NCBI GenBank assembly: GCA_002690925.1
Contig: NZGD01000271.1
Span: 1-40,604, forward strand
Source: Rhodopirellula sp.
GTDB lineage: Bacteria > Planctomycetota > Planctomycetia > Pirellulales > Pirellulaceae
DNA length: 40,604 bases
Direction of reading: 5' to 3'
The position numbers and the translations under genes were made by a program. Positions 27,328 through 35,585 of the stretch are shown here, piece after piece; within the stretch, counting starts at the first letter, position 1; every line of letters starts with the position of its first letter. The notes below the pieces were generated by a model. That model was given only the letters and a program-made list of their open reading frames with translations. It ran no database searches and was not told where the DNA came from.

Positions 27328-28199
27328 GTCAACGCGTATACGAGGATATTGATGGTGATGGCGTAGGAATCAATCGAAAAGCGTTCAAAGAACTCTTTTG
27401 ATTCTCCCTCACGCTCCCAACCGTCTGCGATGTCTGTGTTGTGGGTTGCAACCACCATCAAGCGATCCTGCTTATCAAACAGTCCCATGAAGCGAACACG
27501 GTTCACCCCAGAGACACCGCCAGTGGGAGCACGATGTGCAAACGGCGGATCCCAAGGCATGCCCGTTTGCTGATAGAAAATCCGTGCGGGTATCTGCGGG
27601 CACTGCTTCATCGGGTAAACGATTGCTAGCAGGGGGTGACCAGCAGGAATCGAACGCACCGTCCAGTCCGGTCGCAGGGTTCCAATGTTTTGCATGAAGC
27701 TGGTCCACTCTGCCTGCCCCCAAAAGTCATCGACCCACAAGAAGCCACCTCGCTGCAGGTATCTTTCCAAACCGGCACGCTCAGGCGACGACAATTGTTG
27801 CCAACCGATGTCACTCATGAAAATGAATGGATGATCGAGAAGGCGTTCATCAGTCAAACGCAGCACGATGGGATCAGGATTGATCTTCATCGATGTCAAT
27901 TCATTCAGTCGATAGATGAGGTTTTTTTCTGCCCGCGGATAATCAGTTTCCCAGCGTTGCCAGTCGCGTCCTTCATATCGATACCACGATTCATTGTAGC
28001 CCCCGATACTGTCATACCGAATACGGACAAAGGTAAAGGAGTCGGAATCCTGCGAGGGCGTTACCGCCTTGCCATCGGTGTCAGCATTCAGATACCTGCC
28101 TCCCACAGCGGGCACCAGTAACAGTGCTACAGCAAGCCACAAAATGACGGCATGTAATCGACGGTGAGGCAAAATGCGATTGAACAACAAACAAACCAT
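27321..28199 (-). CDS. DUF4159 domain protein
   Basis: A 292-aa protein. The N-terminal hydrophobic segment (HAVILWLAVALLLVPAVGG) is a signal or anchor. The DUF4159 core follows: FTFVRIRYDS, then WETDYPRAEKNLIYRLNELT, FIFMSDIGWQQLSSPER, a Gly-rich GGFLWVDDFWGQAEW and HPLLAIVYPM. These resemble a GATase-like flavodoxin fold that lacks known catalytic residues. Its function is unknown; it is frequent in planctomycete and myxobacterial genomes near gliding or surface genes. The ATG at 28199 begins the membrane segment; the frame is open a little further upstream. It is convergent with the DUF6807 gene across the 14-bp repeat. Confidence 0.85.
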   Translation of the reverse strand: MVCLLFNRILPHRRLHAVILWLAVALLLVPAVGGRYLNADTDGKAVTPSQDSDSFTFVRIRYDSIGGYNESWYRYEGRDWQRWETDYPRAEKNLIYRLNELTSMKINPDPIVLRLTDERLLDHPFIFMSDIGWQQLSSPERAGLERYLQRGGFLWVDDFWGQAEWTSFMQNIGTLRPDWTVRSIPAGHPLLAIVYPMKQCPQIPARIFYQQTGMPWDPPFAHRAPTGGVSGVNRVRFMGLFDKQDRLMVVATHNTDIADGWEREGESKEFFERFSIDSYAITINILVYALTH

Positions 28200-28379
28200 T
28201 GAATGTCGATGGCAAGGAGACAGCAATACGAAACGAGACGCGGGACTGCACACAACCCATTTATCCTTACAGATAGCAGGTCCTCAGCAACTCGGAGTTA
28301 CATCCGGATACACTGCCGCAAGCAGCACTAGCCAATGCAGCACCATCAACGCCCCCCCTGATTCAGACGCACGAGATAT

Positions 28380-29315
28380 CTATTTCAGACCAGCAACATT
28401 CATTTTCATGACAAACACGGAATCCTTTGCCGTGATAAACAGATGCTTTCGCTGGGGTCCTGCGAAAGTGACATTCGCGGTCCACCCTTTTGGAACGGCA
28501 ATATTTTCAAGCTTCTTACCGTCACGATTGAATATCGTTACCCCTCGGCCAGTCAAGTATAGGTTTCTCTGTTCATCCATAGTCATCCCATCGCTTCCCA
28601 TCGCGCAAAACAGAGTACGATCTGTGAGTTGCCCGGATTCATCGATCTGATAGCGATACGTTTTTCCATCACCGATGTCAGCGACGTAGAGCTGACGATT
28701 CTTTGCGTCACCGATGATCCCATTGGGTTGTTTCAAGTCACCCACCACCTTTGACACTTTACCCTCAGGCGAGACCCGGTAAACGCCACGCGGATTATCT
28801 GCAGGAATCACCTGAGTCCAATAGGGGCGTTTATAAAGAGGGTCAGTAAAATAAACCGCGCCGTCATGGTCGACCCAGCAATCGTTTGGCCCTGAAAATG
28901 TTTGTCCCTCGATTCCTGCCGCAAGGACGCGGTGCTTTTGATCGCGGATGTCAATCTGCCAAAGTTCGTTATTGGCGTCAGCACACGCGATCATCTTGTC
29001 AGGAGCGATGAAGAACAGACCGTTCGCCCGCCCACAAGGTTTCAGCCAGTCAACCAATTCTCCCGTGGCAAAGTTATAACGAACAATGCGGTCGTTCGGT
29101 TGATCCGTAAAATAGACATTCCCCGAAGCATCAGCAGTGGGCCCCTCGGTGAACGAGTAGTTATCACCGACTAACTCCAGCCTGCCCTTTGTCAACGACG
29201 AAGTAGAGGGTGGGGCCTCAGGCTCGACAGCATCGCTGCATGCCACAATGACAAGCACCAATGCCGCGAAGACAAGGTTGACACGAATGAAATTCACAAG
29301 ACGGTGACATGGCAT
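28380..29315 (-). CDS. SMP-30/gluconolactonase-like lipoprotein
   Basis: A 311-aa six-bladed propeller protein of the SMP-30/gluconolaconase/LRE family. A lipoprotein signal ends with a lipid-modified Cys26 (LVIVAC). Metal ligands of the family are recognisable: Glu57 (FTEGP), Asn198 (QPNGI) and Asp242 (GSDGMT), plus Asn144 (GPNDCWVD). Enzymes of this family hydrolyse sugar lactones; the substrate here is unknown. CGGAG lies six bases from the ATG at 29315, which decides the start against an upstream ATG at 29405. It is on the same strand as DUF4159 and could use sugars released by the sulfatase locus, but that is inference. Confidence 0.92.
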   Translation of the reverse strand: MPCHRLVNFIRVNLVFAALVLVIVACSDAVEPEAPPSTSSLTKGRLELVGDNYSFTEGPTADASGNVYFTDQPNDRIVRYNFATGELVDWLKPCGRANGLFFIAPDKMIACADANNELWQIDIRDQKHRVLAAGIEGQTFSGPNDCWVDHDGAVYFTDPLYKRPYWTQVIPADNPRGVYRVSPEGKVSKVVGDLKQPNGIIGDAKNRQLYVADIGDGKTYRYQIDESGQLTDRTLFCAMGSDGMTMDEQRNLYLTGRGVTIFNRDGKKLENIAVPKGWTANVTFAGPQRKHLFITAKDSVFVMKMNVAGLK

Positions 29316-29387
29316 GAAAATCTCCGAGAAACGATGACAAGGAACGCCAAATGCGGTAGCCCCATTTTGGACACTCAAGCCCCGTTG

Positions 29388-29426
29388 CTCAAACAGGGGG
29401 CTCAAACAGGGGGCTCAAACAGGTTG
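29388..29426. repeat. 13-bp tandem repeat, 3 copies
   Basis: CTCAAACAGGGGG occurs at 29388 and 29401, and a variant CTCAAACAGGTTG at 29414, with no spacers. It lies 70-110 bp upstream of the SMP-30 start. Confidence 0.95.
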
Positions 29427-29556
29427 CTCGAGGCGAGCTCACTTGCGTGTTCAGCAGACCAACCCTGCTGTCAGCTGACACCAGTCTACAGAAATGTGGT
29501 TCGGCGAATGCGCACGATTCAATTCACTTCGCAAGGACATTGGTAGAAAGACGTGA

Positions 29557-29574
29557 CACAGAGACAAATCTGTG
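29557..29574 (+). promoter_or_regulatory. Inverted repeat upstream of P-II-like gene
   Basis: CACAGA-N6-TCTGTG lies 78 bp before the P-II-like ATG. It could be an operator or a hairpin; no known site was matched. Confidence 0.3.
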
Positions 29575-29651
29575 GCAGGATTAGCCTCCAACGCTTTTTA
29601 CCGCCTTTTCTGAGTGGCAAGGGTCGTTAGACTGAGGGACACAGGAAAACC

Positions 29652-29954
29652 ATGAAGCAAATCGTCACAGTCATCCGCCCTCACCTAGCCGAAGAAGTTC
29701 TGACGAGTTTACGTCGAGCTCCGATCGAGGCATTGAGCGTAACCGAAGTCAAAGGCTACGGTCGTCAAAAAAGTTACCTTGATGAGTATCAGGAAACGGA
29801 ATACTCACAGGCCTTTGTGCCCAAGGTTGAAATCACGCTCTGGGTCGATGATTCACGCTGTGAAGAGGTACTCGAAAAGATTGTGGCGGTTGCCCGCTGC
29901 GGACGAATTGGAGACGGTAAAATCCTGGTCATGCCAGTGAGTGAATTCCTGTAA
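29652..29954 (+). CDS. P-II family signal-transduction protein, short form
   Basis: A 100-aa P-II protein. It starts MKQIVTVIRPHLAEEV, then LSVTEVKGYGRQK (residues 28-40), a T-loop with Tyr51 retained (EYQETEY instead of the usual YRGAEY) and RIGDGKILV with Lys90. These match GlnB residues used for ATP binding and uridylylation. The chain stops at residue 100, so the C-loop that supplies Arg101 and Arg103 in E. coli GlnB is absent. P-II proteins sense 2-oxoglutarate, ATP and ADP; this one may be a variant for something other than glutamine synthetase control. AGGAAAA lies six bases before the ATG. No ammonium transporter gene adjoins it. Confidence 0.9.
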   Translation: MKQIVTVIRPHLAEEVLTSLRRAPIEALSVTEVKGYGRQKSYLDEYQETEYSQAFVPKVEITLWVDDSRCEEVLEKIVAVARCGRIGDGKILVMPVSEFL

Positions 29955-30146
29955 CCGCGGCAGCAACTTCGGCCATCTGATCGCGAACATAACAGATCAT
30001 CCTTTCCGGCCATGCATACTGCCTTGGTAGAAATCGCCTTTCAGATGAGTGGATTCTTAGTAACTTGAATTGATCACCAAACGACAGTCGTGCCCCTGAA
30101 AGTGTCTTACCCTTTGTGCATTCCAAGGAACCCTCACTGATATCAA

Positions 30147-30635
30147 ATGGATTGGCCACCTCTTCCTGACTACGGTTGTATCCCACGTTGGCCACAGGAT
30201 GGTCAAGGATTCATTCATCCCGATGATGTTCCCGTCGCAACTCGCTGCTTTCCAAGTGAGCGTGTGTTTCGACGCGACAGATTCGATGGAGTCTACTATC
30301 ACTACAGTTATGGCTCACTCAGGTTTCGCTTAAGACCCAGTATGTGGCTCAAAGTGAACTCTGATGGAATTGATATCGGAGACCGAGTCGAAACCATTGG
30401 TGCTTCTCTCGAGCGAGAGCTTTTCGTTGCTCAGGTGTGGGGCATGTACTTTGTTCAAAGCAAAGGTTGCATTCTGTATCGATTGCGACGCGGTGACACG
30501 CATGTGCCCCGGCTCTACACATCCAAGAACCTGCGTCTTCTTCACGACAAACAGAAGGTGCGACCCGGCGACACAGTCCATCCAACGCCTAAATGGAGTG
30601 GTGACGGAGACTTGCTTGAGGACATCGAACTGTAG
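30147..30635 (+). CDS. Protein of unknown function (162 aa)
   Basis: A cytoplasmic-looking protein with no signal. It starts MDWPPLPDYGCIPRWPQDGQGFIHPDD and shows a beta-rich core (GVYYHYSYGSLRFRLRPSMWLKV, then GDRVETIGASLERELFVAQVWGMYF), repeated aromatic residues and a Lys/Gln-rich end with HDKQKVRPGDTVHPTPKW. The RPGDTV and GDRVE motifs suggest a small beta-barrel, but I do not recognise a family. Its start has no clear ribosome-binding site. It faces the gamma-glutamylcyclotransferase-like gene convergently, with about 80 bp between stops. Confidence 0.7.
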   Translation: MDWPPLPDYGCIPRWPQDGQGFIHPDDVPVATRCFPSERVFRRDRFDGVYYHYSYGSLRFRLRPSMWLKVNSDGIDIGDRVETIGASLERELFVAQVWGMYFVQSKGCILYRLRRGDTHVPRLYTSKNLRLLHDKQKVRPGDTVHPTPKWSGDGDLLEDIEL

Positions 30636-30718
30636 CAAGCTGACATCACAAAGGATCGTCGGTGCAGGAAAGCCCTTGAACGAAGAAAGCCCACCGCAAA
30701 ACGAATTCTAATACCAAA

Positions 30719-31234
30719 TCATTGTCGGGATCTTGTTGGCCATTGAACGAACGGCCTGACACGCCCCTCGCCTGCTTGAGTAGGCAAGATGCGAGTGAAG
30801 CCATCATCTGCGGGATCTCTGGCATAGTGATAGGTGTAGGACTTAACAGAAGCCTCTGCAGCGAGGCGGTGTTCATCGCCAACTGATTCGCAAATCTTCC
30901 ATGTTGGAACAACAACGCGGCTATACAAATCCGGCTCCCCCTGCCGGTTCGCACCTTCGATCGCATCCAACACTTCCAAAACTCGCGGCATCTGCTCAGG
31001 CCGAAAATCCCATTTTTCTCCGATGACGTCATCGGTTCCACTGGTCATCGCCGGGTAATCATGGCGATCAAACAACGTGCCCTGAGTAAAAACAACAGAA
31101 ATCCTCAGCGGCTCAAAGGGCCACATCGCACCACGACACTGACCTCGTTTCAGCGTTCCATAGACAAAGATGGAGGAAATCACACCGATCTCGGTTTTGG
31201 TTTTGCCAAAATTCACATCACGACCTTCAAGCAC
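30719..31234 (-). CDS. Gamma-glutamylcyclotransferase-like (AIG2/GGCT) protein
   Basis: A 171-aa protein of the GGCT/AIG2-like fold. FVYGTLKRGQCRGAMW (residues 23-38) is the substrate-loop signature, followed by TQGTLFDRHDYPAM, and EVLDAIEGANRQGEPDLYSRVVV where the conserved Glu of the family (the general base) sits. The C-terminal YTYHYARDPADDGFTRI is also typical. Family members cyclise gamma-glutamyl amines or peptides; the substrate here is not clear. The start may be further in (GTG codon for Val18), because residues 1-17 look unlike the family. It is convergent with the 162-aa gene. Confidence 0.88.
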   Translation of the reverse strand: MLEGRDVNFGKTKTEIGVISSIFVYGTLKRGQCRGAMWPFEPLRISVVFTQGTLFDRHDYPAMTSGTDDVIGEKWDFRPEQMPRVLEVLDAIEGANRQGEPDLYSRVVVPTWKICESVGDEHRLAAEASVKSYTYHYARDPADDGFTRILPTQAGEGRVRPFVQWPTRSRQ

Positions 31235-31543
31235 AAGTCATTCATGGTTCCACGGATCAGATGGTAAATCGCTTCTAGCTGATGAAGACTGCCACCAGCC
31301 AGAAGACTGACGCCCCAACAAATCAGGCTGCCGGAGGCAAACCTGACGGCTTTATGAACAACTTTGTCGGCAGCCCCGAGGTTCAACCAAGCCAATTCTG
31401 ACCTGAACACACGCTCACAAACCCTAAAAAATCGAATTCATCGCGGAAACCATGTTCCCATCAGCGGGCGCGTCCTTCCCAACGAGCACGCCGTCCATCA
31501 TTATCTTTCTACACCCTGATGCATCAATCCACTGAACAGACCC
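31235..31543. other. Gap upstream of rsmG
   Basis: 309 bp between divergent genes. A 65-aa minus-strand frame overlaps the GGCT start but has no supporting signal. It presumably carries the promoters of rsmG and of the GGCT-like gene. Confidence 0.4.
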
Positions 31544-32200
31544 ATGCCAATCGATCCTGATTTTGCCACGGCCCTCGAAGCCCATTCCATGGAGATTGAC
31601 GAAGCAATCGCCGAGCGTTTGGAGAATTATGCTCGCATTCTATGGAAATGGAACGAGCAACTGAATCTGACGCGTCACACCACGTGGGACCTTTTTGTGG
31701 GGCGTGACCTGCGTGACTGTCTGCAATTGGCTCCGCTGCTGGAACCGGGCGAGGAGGTTCTCGATCTTGGCAGTGGCAACGGCATCCCGGGGATTCCGTT
31801 GGCCATTCTCCGATCGGATATCGAAATTTCTCTTGCGGAATCAGTCTCAAAACGTGCGAATGCCTTGGGCGAAATCATTGAAGAACTTCAACTTCCGGTT
31901 CCCATTTACGGGGCCCGCGGAGAAGATTTGCTGGAAGACTTTCGCTTCTCAACGATCGTCTCACGAGCCGTAGGTAGCGTGGCCAAATTCTGTCGCTGGA
32001 TGGAACCTCACTGGATGAATGTTGATCGTCTGCTGTTAATCAAAGGCCCTAAATGGCTTGAGGAGCGAAACGAAGCTCGACATCTCGGAGCATTGGCCAA
32101 TCTGGAATTGAGACGTGTCGCTGCCTATCCGCTGGGTGACGACGCTGAATCGGAGGGAGTCATCCTGCAAATTTCTCGGGGCAAACGGGGCAGCGACTGA
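31544..32200 (+). CDS. rsmG: 16S rRNA (guanine-527 N7)-methyltransferase
   Basis: A 218-aa SAM-dependent RNA methyltransferase (GidB/RsmG), which modifies G527 of 16S rRNA in the 530 loop. Family signatures: KWNEQLNLTRH (35-45), the SAM motif VLDLGSGNGIPGIPLAI (72-88), SLAESVSKRANAL, GARGEDL, VSRAVGSVAKF and LLIKGPKW. The length is normal. The gene is not beside mnmG as in many bacteria. It precedes cysD by 339 bp. Loss of RsmG gives low-level streptomycin resistance in other bacteria. Confidence 0.95.
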   Translation: MPIDPDFATALEAHSMEIDEAIAERLENYARILWKWNEQLNLTRHTTWDLFVGRDLRDCLQLAPLLEPGEEVLDLGSGNGIPGIPLAILRSDIEISLAESVSKRANALGEIIEELQLPVPIYGARGEDLLEDFRFSTIVSRAVGSVAKFCRWMEPHWMNVDRLLLIKGPKWLEERNEARHLGALANLELRRVAAYPLGDDAESEGVILQISRGKRGSD

Positions 32201-32273
32201 GTAATCAGCAGTCGAAAAAACGAACAAAGCGGGTCGAATTCGCCGTGAAACAGGAGTTTTCCGCGTGGTACTG

Positions 32274-32302
32274 ACCCCGCCTGCCGATTCATCTAGCGGG
32301 GT
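32274..32302 (+). promoter_or_regulatory. Stem-loop in the rsmG-cysD gap
   Basis: ACCCCGC (32274-32280) pairs with GCGGGGT (32296-32302), loop of 15 bases. It lies upstream of the terminator-like hairpin at 32374. Confidence 0.5.
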
Positions 32303-32373
32303 TCTGTCAGGCGTCTATACTTCTGAAGTTGTAGCTCGGGTGCGGCGATTGCCATGCCACCGGCTGTACGGCC

Positions 32374-32400
32374 CTGTCGCAGCACTGCGGCAGCGTTTTT
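32374..32400 (+). terminator. Terminator-like hairpin before cysD
   Basis: CTGTCGCA and TGCGGCAG form an 8-bp stem (one G-T pair, loop GCAC) followed by CG and five T. It could end rsmG or attenuate cysD. It is 174 bp after rsmG and 140 bp before the cysD ATG. Confidence 0.6.
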
Positions 32401-32539
32401 GCGGTCCACGGGTCACCCTTGGGTTGGCAACTGAAATCACCCCAGCAACCATTCGATTCGGCCGGTCGGTCCTTTTGACAGCAATTACATGCTGCCGACC
32501 CCGCCTACTCGCTCATATCCGCCCACACAGTTTCTCGAC

Positions 32540-33451
32540 ATGTCGGACTATAGCCTCACCCACCTCAAACAACTCGAAGCCGAGAGCATTCACATCATTC
32601 GTGAGGTGGTCTCAGAATTCCAAAAGCCCGTCATGCTTTACAGCATCGGCAAGGACTCGGCCGTGTTGGTTCACCTGGCTCGCAAAGCCTTTTATCCCGC
32701 CAAGCCTCCTTTCCCTCTGATGCACGTCGATACGACATGGAAATTCCGTGAGATGATCGAATTCCGTGAGAGCTACGCACGGAAAGAACTGGGGCTCGAC
32801 CTGATCGTTCACACCAACGAAGAAGGTTTGAAGCACGACATCAAACCTTGGGAAGACAGCGAGCGTCACACAGAGCTGATGAAAACAGACGCTCTTAAGG
32901 CAGCCTTGGACAAGTACCAGTTCGACGCAGCGTTTGGCGGTGCACGCCGCGACGAAGAAAAAAGTCGAGCCAAGGAACGAGTATTCAGTTTTCGCGACAA
33001 GTCCCATCGCTGGGATCCAAAGAATCAACGACCTGAGCTTTGGAATCTTTACAACGGACGCGTCAACAAAGGTGAATCAATCCGCGTCTTTCCCATGAGC
33101 AATTGGACGGAGTTAGATGTATGGCAATACATCCATCTTGAAAACATTCCGATTGTACCGTTGTACAAATCAGCAATGAGAAAGGTTGTTTTACGCGATG
33201 GCATCCTTTTGATGCGGGATGACGACCGCATGCCTCTGCTGCCGGGTGAAAAAGAAGAAACCAAAATGGTGCGATTCCGAACGCTCGGGTGTTATCCGCT
33301 TTCAGGTGCAGTTGAAAGTGAAGCAACGACCCTGCCTGAGATCATTCAGGAAATGTTGCTCGCTAAAACGAGTGAGCGGCAGGGTCGAATCATTGACCAA
33401 GATGAGGGTGGTGCCGGCATGGAAGAAAAGAAACGACGCGGTTACTTCTAA
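32540..33451 (+). CDS. cysD: Sulfate adenylyltransferase subunit 2
   Basis: A 303-aa ATP sulfurylase small subunit that forms adenylyl sulfate from ATP and sulfate with CysN. The PP-loop motif YSIGKDSAV is at residues 34-42. Other signatures are THLKQLEAESIHIIREV, FPLMHVDTTWKFREMIEFRE, GGARRDEEKSRAKERVFSFR and DVWQYIHLENIPIVPLY. The ATG at 32540 starts the usual MSDYSLTHLKQLE; the frame is open to 32489 upstream but lacks family similarity. It is followed after 183 bp by cysNC on the same strand. Confidence 0.97.
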   Translation: MSDYSLTHLKQLEAESIHIIREVVSEFQKPVMLYSIGKDSAVLVHLARKAFYPAKPPFPLMHVDTTWKFREMIEFRESYARKELGLDLIVHTNEEGLKHDIKPWEDSERHTELMKTDALKAALDKYQFDAAFGGARRDEEKSRAKERVFSFRDKSHRWDPKNQRPELWNLYNGRVNKGESIRVFPMSNWTELDVWQYIHLENIPIVPLYKSAMRKVVLRDGILLMRDDDRMPLLPGEKEETKMVRFRTLGCYPLSGAVESEATTLPEIIQEMLLAKTSERQGRIIDQDEGGAGMEEKKRRGYF

Positions 33452-33634
33452 AGGTACAACCAAGGCACGCCAGCGGTTCCATTAAGAACGCCGCAGGCAT
33501 TGGCACCGCCTAGCCTACCGAGCCCCATCACGGGGCAAGCATAAAACATTGAAGCGAAGACTTTCGAACCACCTGTATACAGCCCTCGCTCGCCGGTCCA
33601 ATTCCTAAGATCACATAAATCCTGAATCGATTTC
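33452..33634 (+). other. cysD-cysNC gap
   Basis: The 183-bp gap has a small hairpin, GCCCC-N5-GGGGC (33522-33536), without a T run. No gene is supported. Confidence 0.4.
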
Positions 33635-35572
33635 ATGAGCCATCAATCAGACCTGATTGCCACTGACATCAACGCCTACCTCAAGCAACATGAGTCAAAG
33701 CAACTGCTACGATTCATCACCTGTGGTAGCGTCGATGATGGAAAAAGCACGCTGATCGGCAGACTGCTTTACGACAGCAAAATGATTTACGAAGATCAGC
33801 TTTCACAGTTGGAAGCTGAATCAAAATTGGTGGGTACCACCGGCGGAAAATTTGACCCCGCTTTGCTGACGGACGGACTGAAGGCAGAGCGTGAACAGGG
33901 CATCACGATTGACGTCGCCTACCGGTACTTCAGCACCCCGAAACGCAAATTCATCATTGCCGATACACCGGGGCACGAGCAGTACACACGGAACATGGCA
34001 ACAGGTGCCAGCACGGCGGACCTGGCCATCATCCTGATTGATGCGCGACACGGTGTGTTGACCCAAACACGCAGACACAGCTTCATCGTCTCACTGCTGG
34101 GCATCCGCCATGTCATCGTGGCTGTCAACAAAATGGATTTGCTCGATTTCGATGAGGAGCGATACAACGAAATCTGTGATGAGTACCGATCATTCGCGAT
34201 GCGTTTGGATCTACCAGATCTGCACTTCATCCCGATCAGTGCACTCGATGGCGACAACGTGGTCGACCGCAGTGAAAAATCGCCGTGGTACAGCGGCAGC
34301 ACCCTGATGAATTTCCTCGAAACCGTCTACATCGGCAGCGATCGGAACCTGCAGGATTTCCGCATGCCGGTTCAGTATGTCAATCGACCCAACCTCGACT
34401 TCCGTGGTTTCTGTGGAACGATCGCATCAGGTATCGTTCGACCCGGTGAAGAGATCATGGTGTTGCCAAGCAGGCAAACATCCAAGGTCAAAGAGATCGT
34501 GACGTTTGATGGTGCAGTGGAAGAAGCCTTTGCACCACTCTCCATTACCCTCACCCTGGAAGACGAAATCGACGCAAGTCGTGGCGACATGATCGTCCGA
34601 CCAGGAAACTTGCCACGCTCGCGTGATCAAATTGAAGCGATGCTTGTTTGGATGGACTCAGAATCCATGGTCCCCGGCAAGACATACCTTTTCAAACACA
34701 CATCGCAAACACAACCAGGAACGATTGAATCCCTGAAGTATCAGGTCGATGTTAACACGCTACATCGCAATCCGGCCCCCGAATTGGGCCTGAATGAGAT
34801 CGGCCGTGTCAGCATCTCTCTGAACGCCCCCATCCACTTTGATGCGTATCGCCGCAACCGGAGCACGGGCGCATTCATTGTGGTCGACCGGATCACCAAT
34901 GCCACCGTTGCTGCTGGCATGATTCTGGATAAATCAGGAGACGGGTCCCCAAAATCAGTGTGGGACGATGAAGCCCAAAAAGATGACCACAAGACTGAAT
35001 TCTCAGCAGTCTCAGCAGAGGAACGCACGGCTCGATTCGGACAAAAACCAGCCACAGTCCTGCTAACTGGACTCACGGGAAGCGGCAAGACATCGATCGG
35101 CCAAGCAGTGGAAAGAAAGCTGTTCGCAGAGGGTCGAGCAGTGGCGATGATCGATGGTGAAAAGGTACGTGGCGGGCTCACCCGCGATCTGGGCTATACC
35201 GCTGATGATCGGAGTGAGAATCTGCGACGAAGCGGGCACCTCGCTCACATTCTCAACGATGCTGGCCTGATTTGTCTGGCTTCATTCGTCGCCCCGTCAG
35301 AAGATGTTCGCCAAAAAGTTGGGACACTGATCGGTGAAGACCGCTTCCTTGTCGTCCATGTCGCAACGTCGCTGGAAGTCTGCCGCGAGAGAGACACCAA
35401 AGGTCAATACAAATTGGCTGACGAAGGTGAATTGCCAAACTTCCCCGGTGTCACAGCGAAATATGAGATTCCGGAGAATCCGGATCTTGTACTCAATGCA
35501 GCTGATCAGAGCATCGACGCTTGCGCCGATGCCGTGATCGAATTATTGCGTTCCAAGCAGATCATCAAGTAA
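33635..35572 (+). CDS. cysNC: Bifunctional sulfate adenylyltransferase subunit 1 / adenylylsulfate kinase
   Basis: A 645-aa fusion. Residues about 25-240 are the CysN GTPase: GSVDDGKST (31-39), DTPGHEQY (110-117), NKMD (165-168) and SALDGDNV. Two beta-barrels follow (240-440). Residues about 474-640 are an APS-kinase domain with P-loop GLTGSGKTS (479-487), DGEKVRGGL (507-515), SENLRRSGHLAHI and RDTKGQY. Together with CysD it makes APS and then PAPS. The kinase part departs from the common motifs DGDNVR, KGLY and FTGIDDPYE, where it reads DGEKVR, KGQY and FPGVTAKYE, so its activity should not be taken for granted. The last 33 bases recur almost unchanged at 39597. Confidence 0.96.
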   Translation: MSHQSDLIATDINAYLKQHESKQLLRFITCGSVDDGKSTLIGRLLYDSKMIYEDQLSQLEAESKLVGTTGGKFDPALLTDGLKAEREQGITIDVAYRYFSTPKRKFIIADTPGHEQYTRNMATGASTADLAIILIDARHGVLTQTRRHSFIVSLLGIRHVIVAVNKMDLLDFDEERYNEICDEYRSFAMRLDLPDLHFIPISALDGDNVVDRSEKSPWYSGSTLMNFLETVYIGSDRNLQDFRMPVQYVNRPNLDFRGFCGTIASGIVRPGEEIMVLPSRQTSKVKEIVTFDGAVEEAFAPLSITLTLEDEIDASRGDMIVRPGNLPRSRDQIEAMLVWMDSESMVPGKTYLFKHTSQTQPGTIESLKYQVDVNTLHRNPAPELGLNEIGRVSISLNAPIHFDAYRRNRSTGAFIVVDRITNATVAAGMILDKSGDGSPKSVWDDEAQKDDHKTEFSAVSAEERTARFGQKPATVLLTGLTGSGKTSIGQAVERKLFAEGRAVAMIDGEKVRGGLTRDLGYTADDRSENLRRSGHLAHILNDAGLICLASFVAPSEDVRQKVGTLIGEDRFLVVHVATSLEVCRERDTKGQYKLADEGELPNFPGVTAKYEIPENPDLVLNAADQSIDACADAVIELLRSKQIIK

Positions 35573-35585
35573 CTGCTTCAATGCA
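35540..35585 (+). repeat. 46-bp repeat at the 3' end of cysNC (copy 1)
   Basis: This segment runs from the last codons of cysNC across its TAA stop and recurs at 39597-39642 with three mismatches, one of which changes the stop TAA to CAA. Confidence 0.95.

Larger units (their letters stand above)
32201..32539. other. Structured leader region before cysD
   Basis: 339 bp between rsmG and cysD with no gene. It contains one stable hairpin (32274-32302) and a second terminator-like hairpin followed by five T (32374-32400). TTGACA near 32476 lacks a matching -10. Confidence 0.5.

Noticed and set aside
31213..31410. 65-codon minus-strand frame with one hydrophobic stretch
   Set aside because: It overlaps the GGCT-like start in another frame and has no family match; not enough to call a gene.
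32265..32720. GTG-start frame with CAGGAG upstream, running into cysD out of frame
   Set aside because: Most of it lies over cysD or its hairpin leader and the product is Ser/Pro/Arg-rich; a leader peptide role is not supported.
33448..33636. 62-codon minus-strand frame that fills the cysD-cysNC gap
   Set aside because: It is antisense within a likely operon, without a credible start signal or recognisable family.
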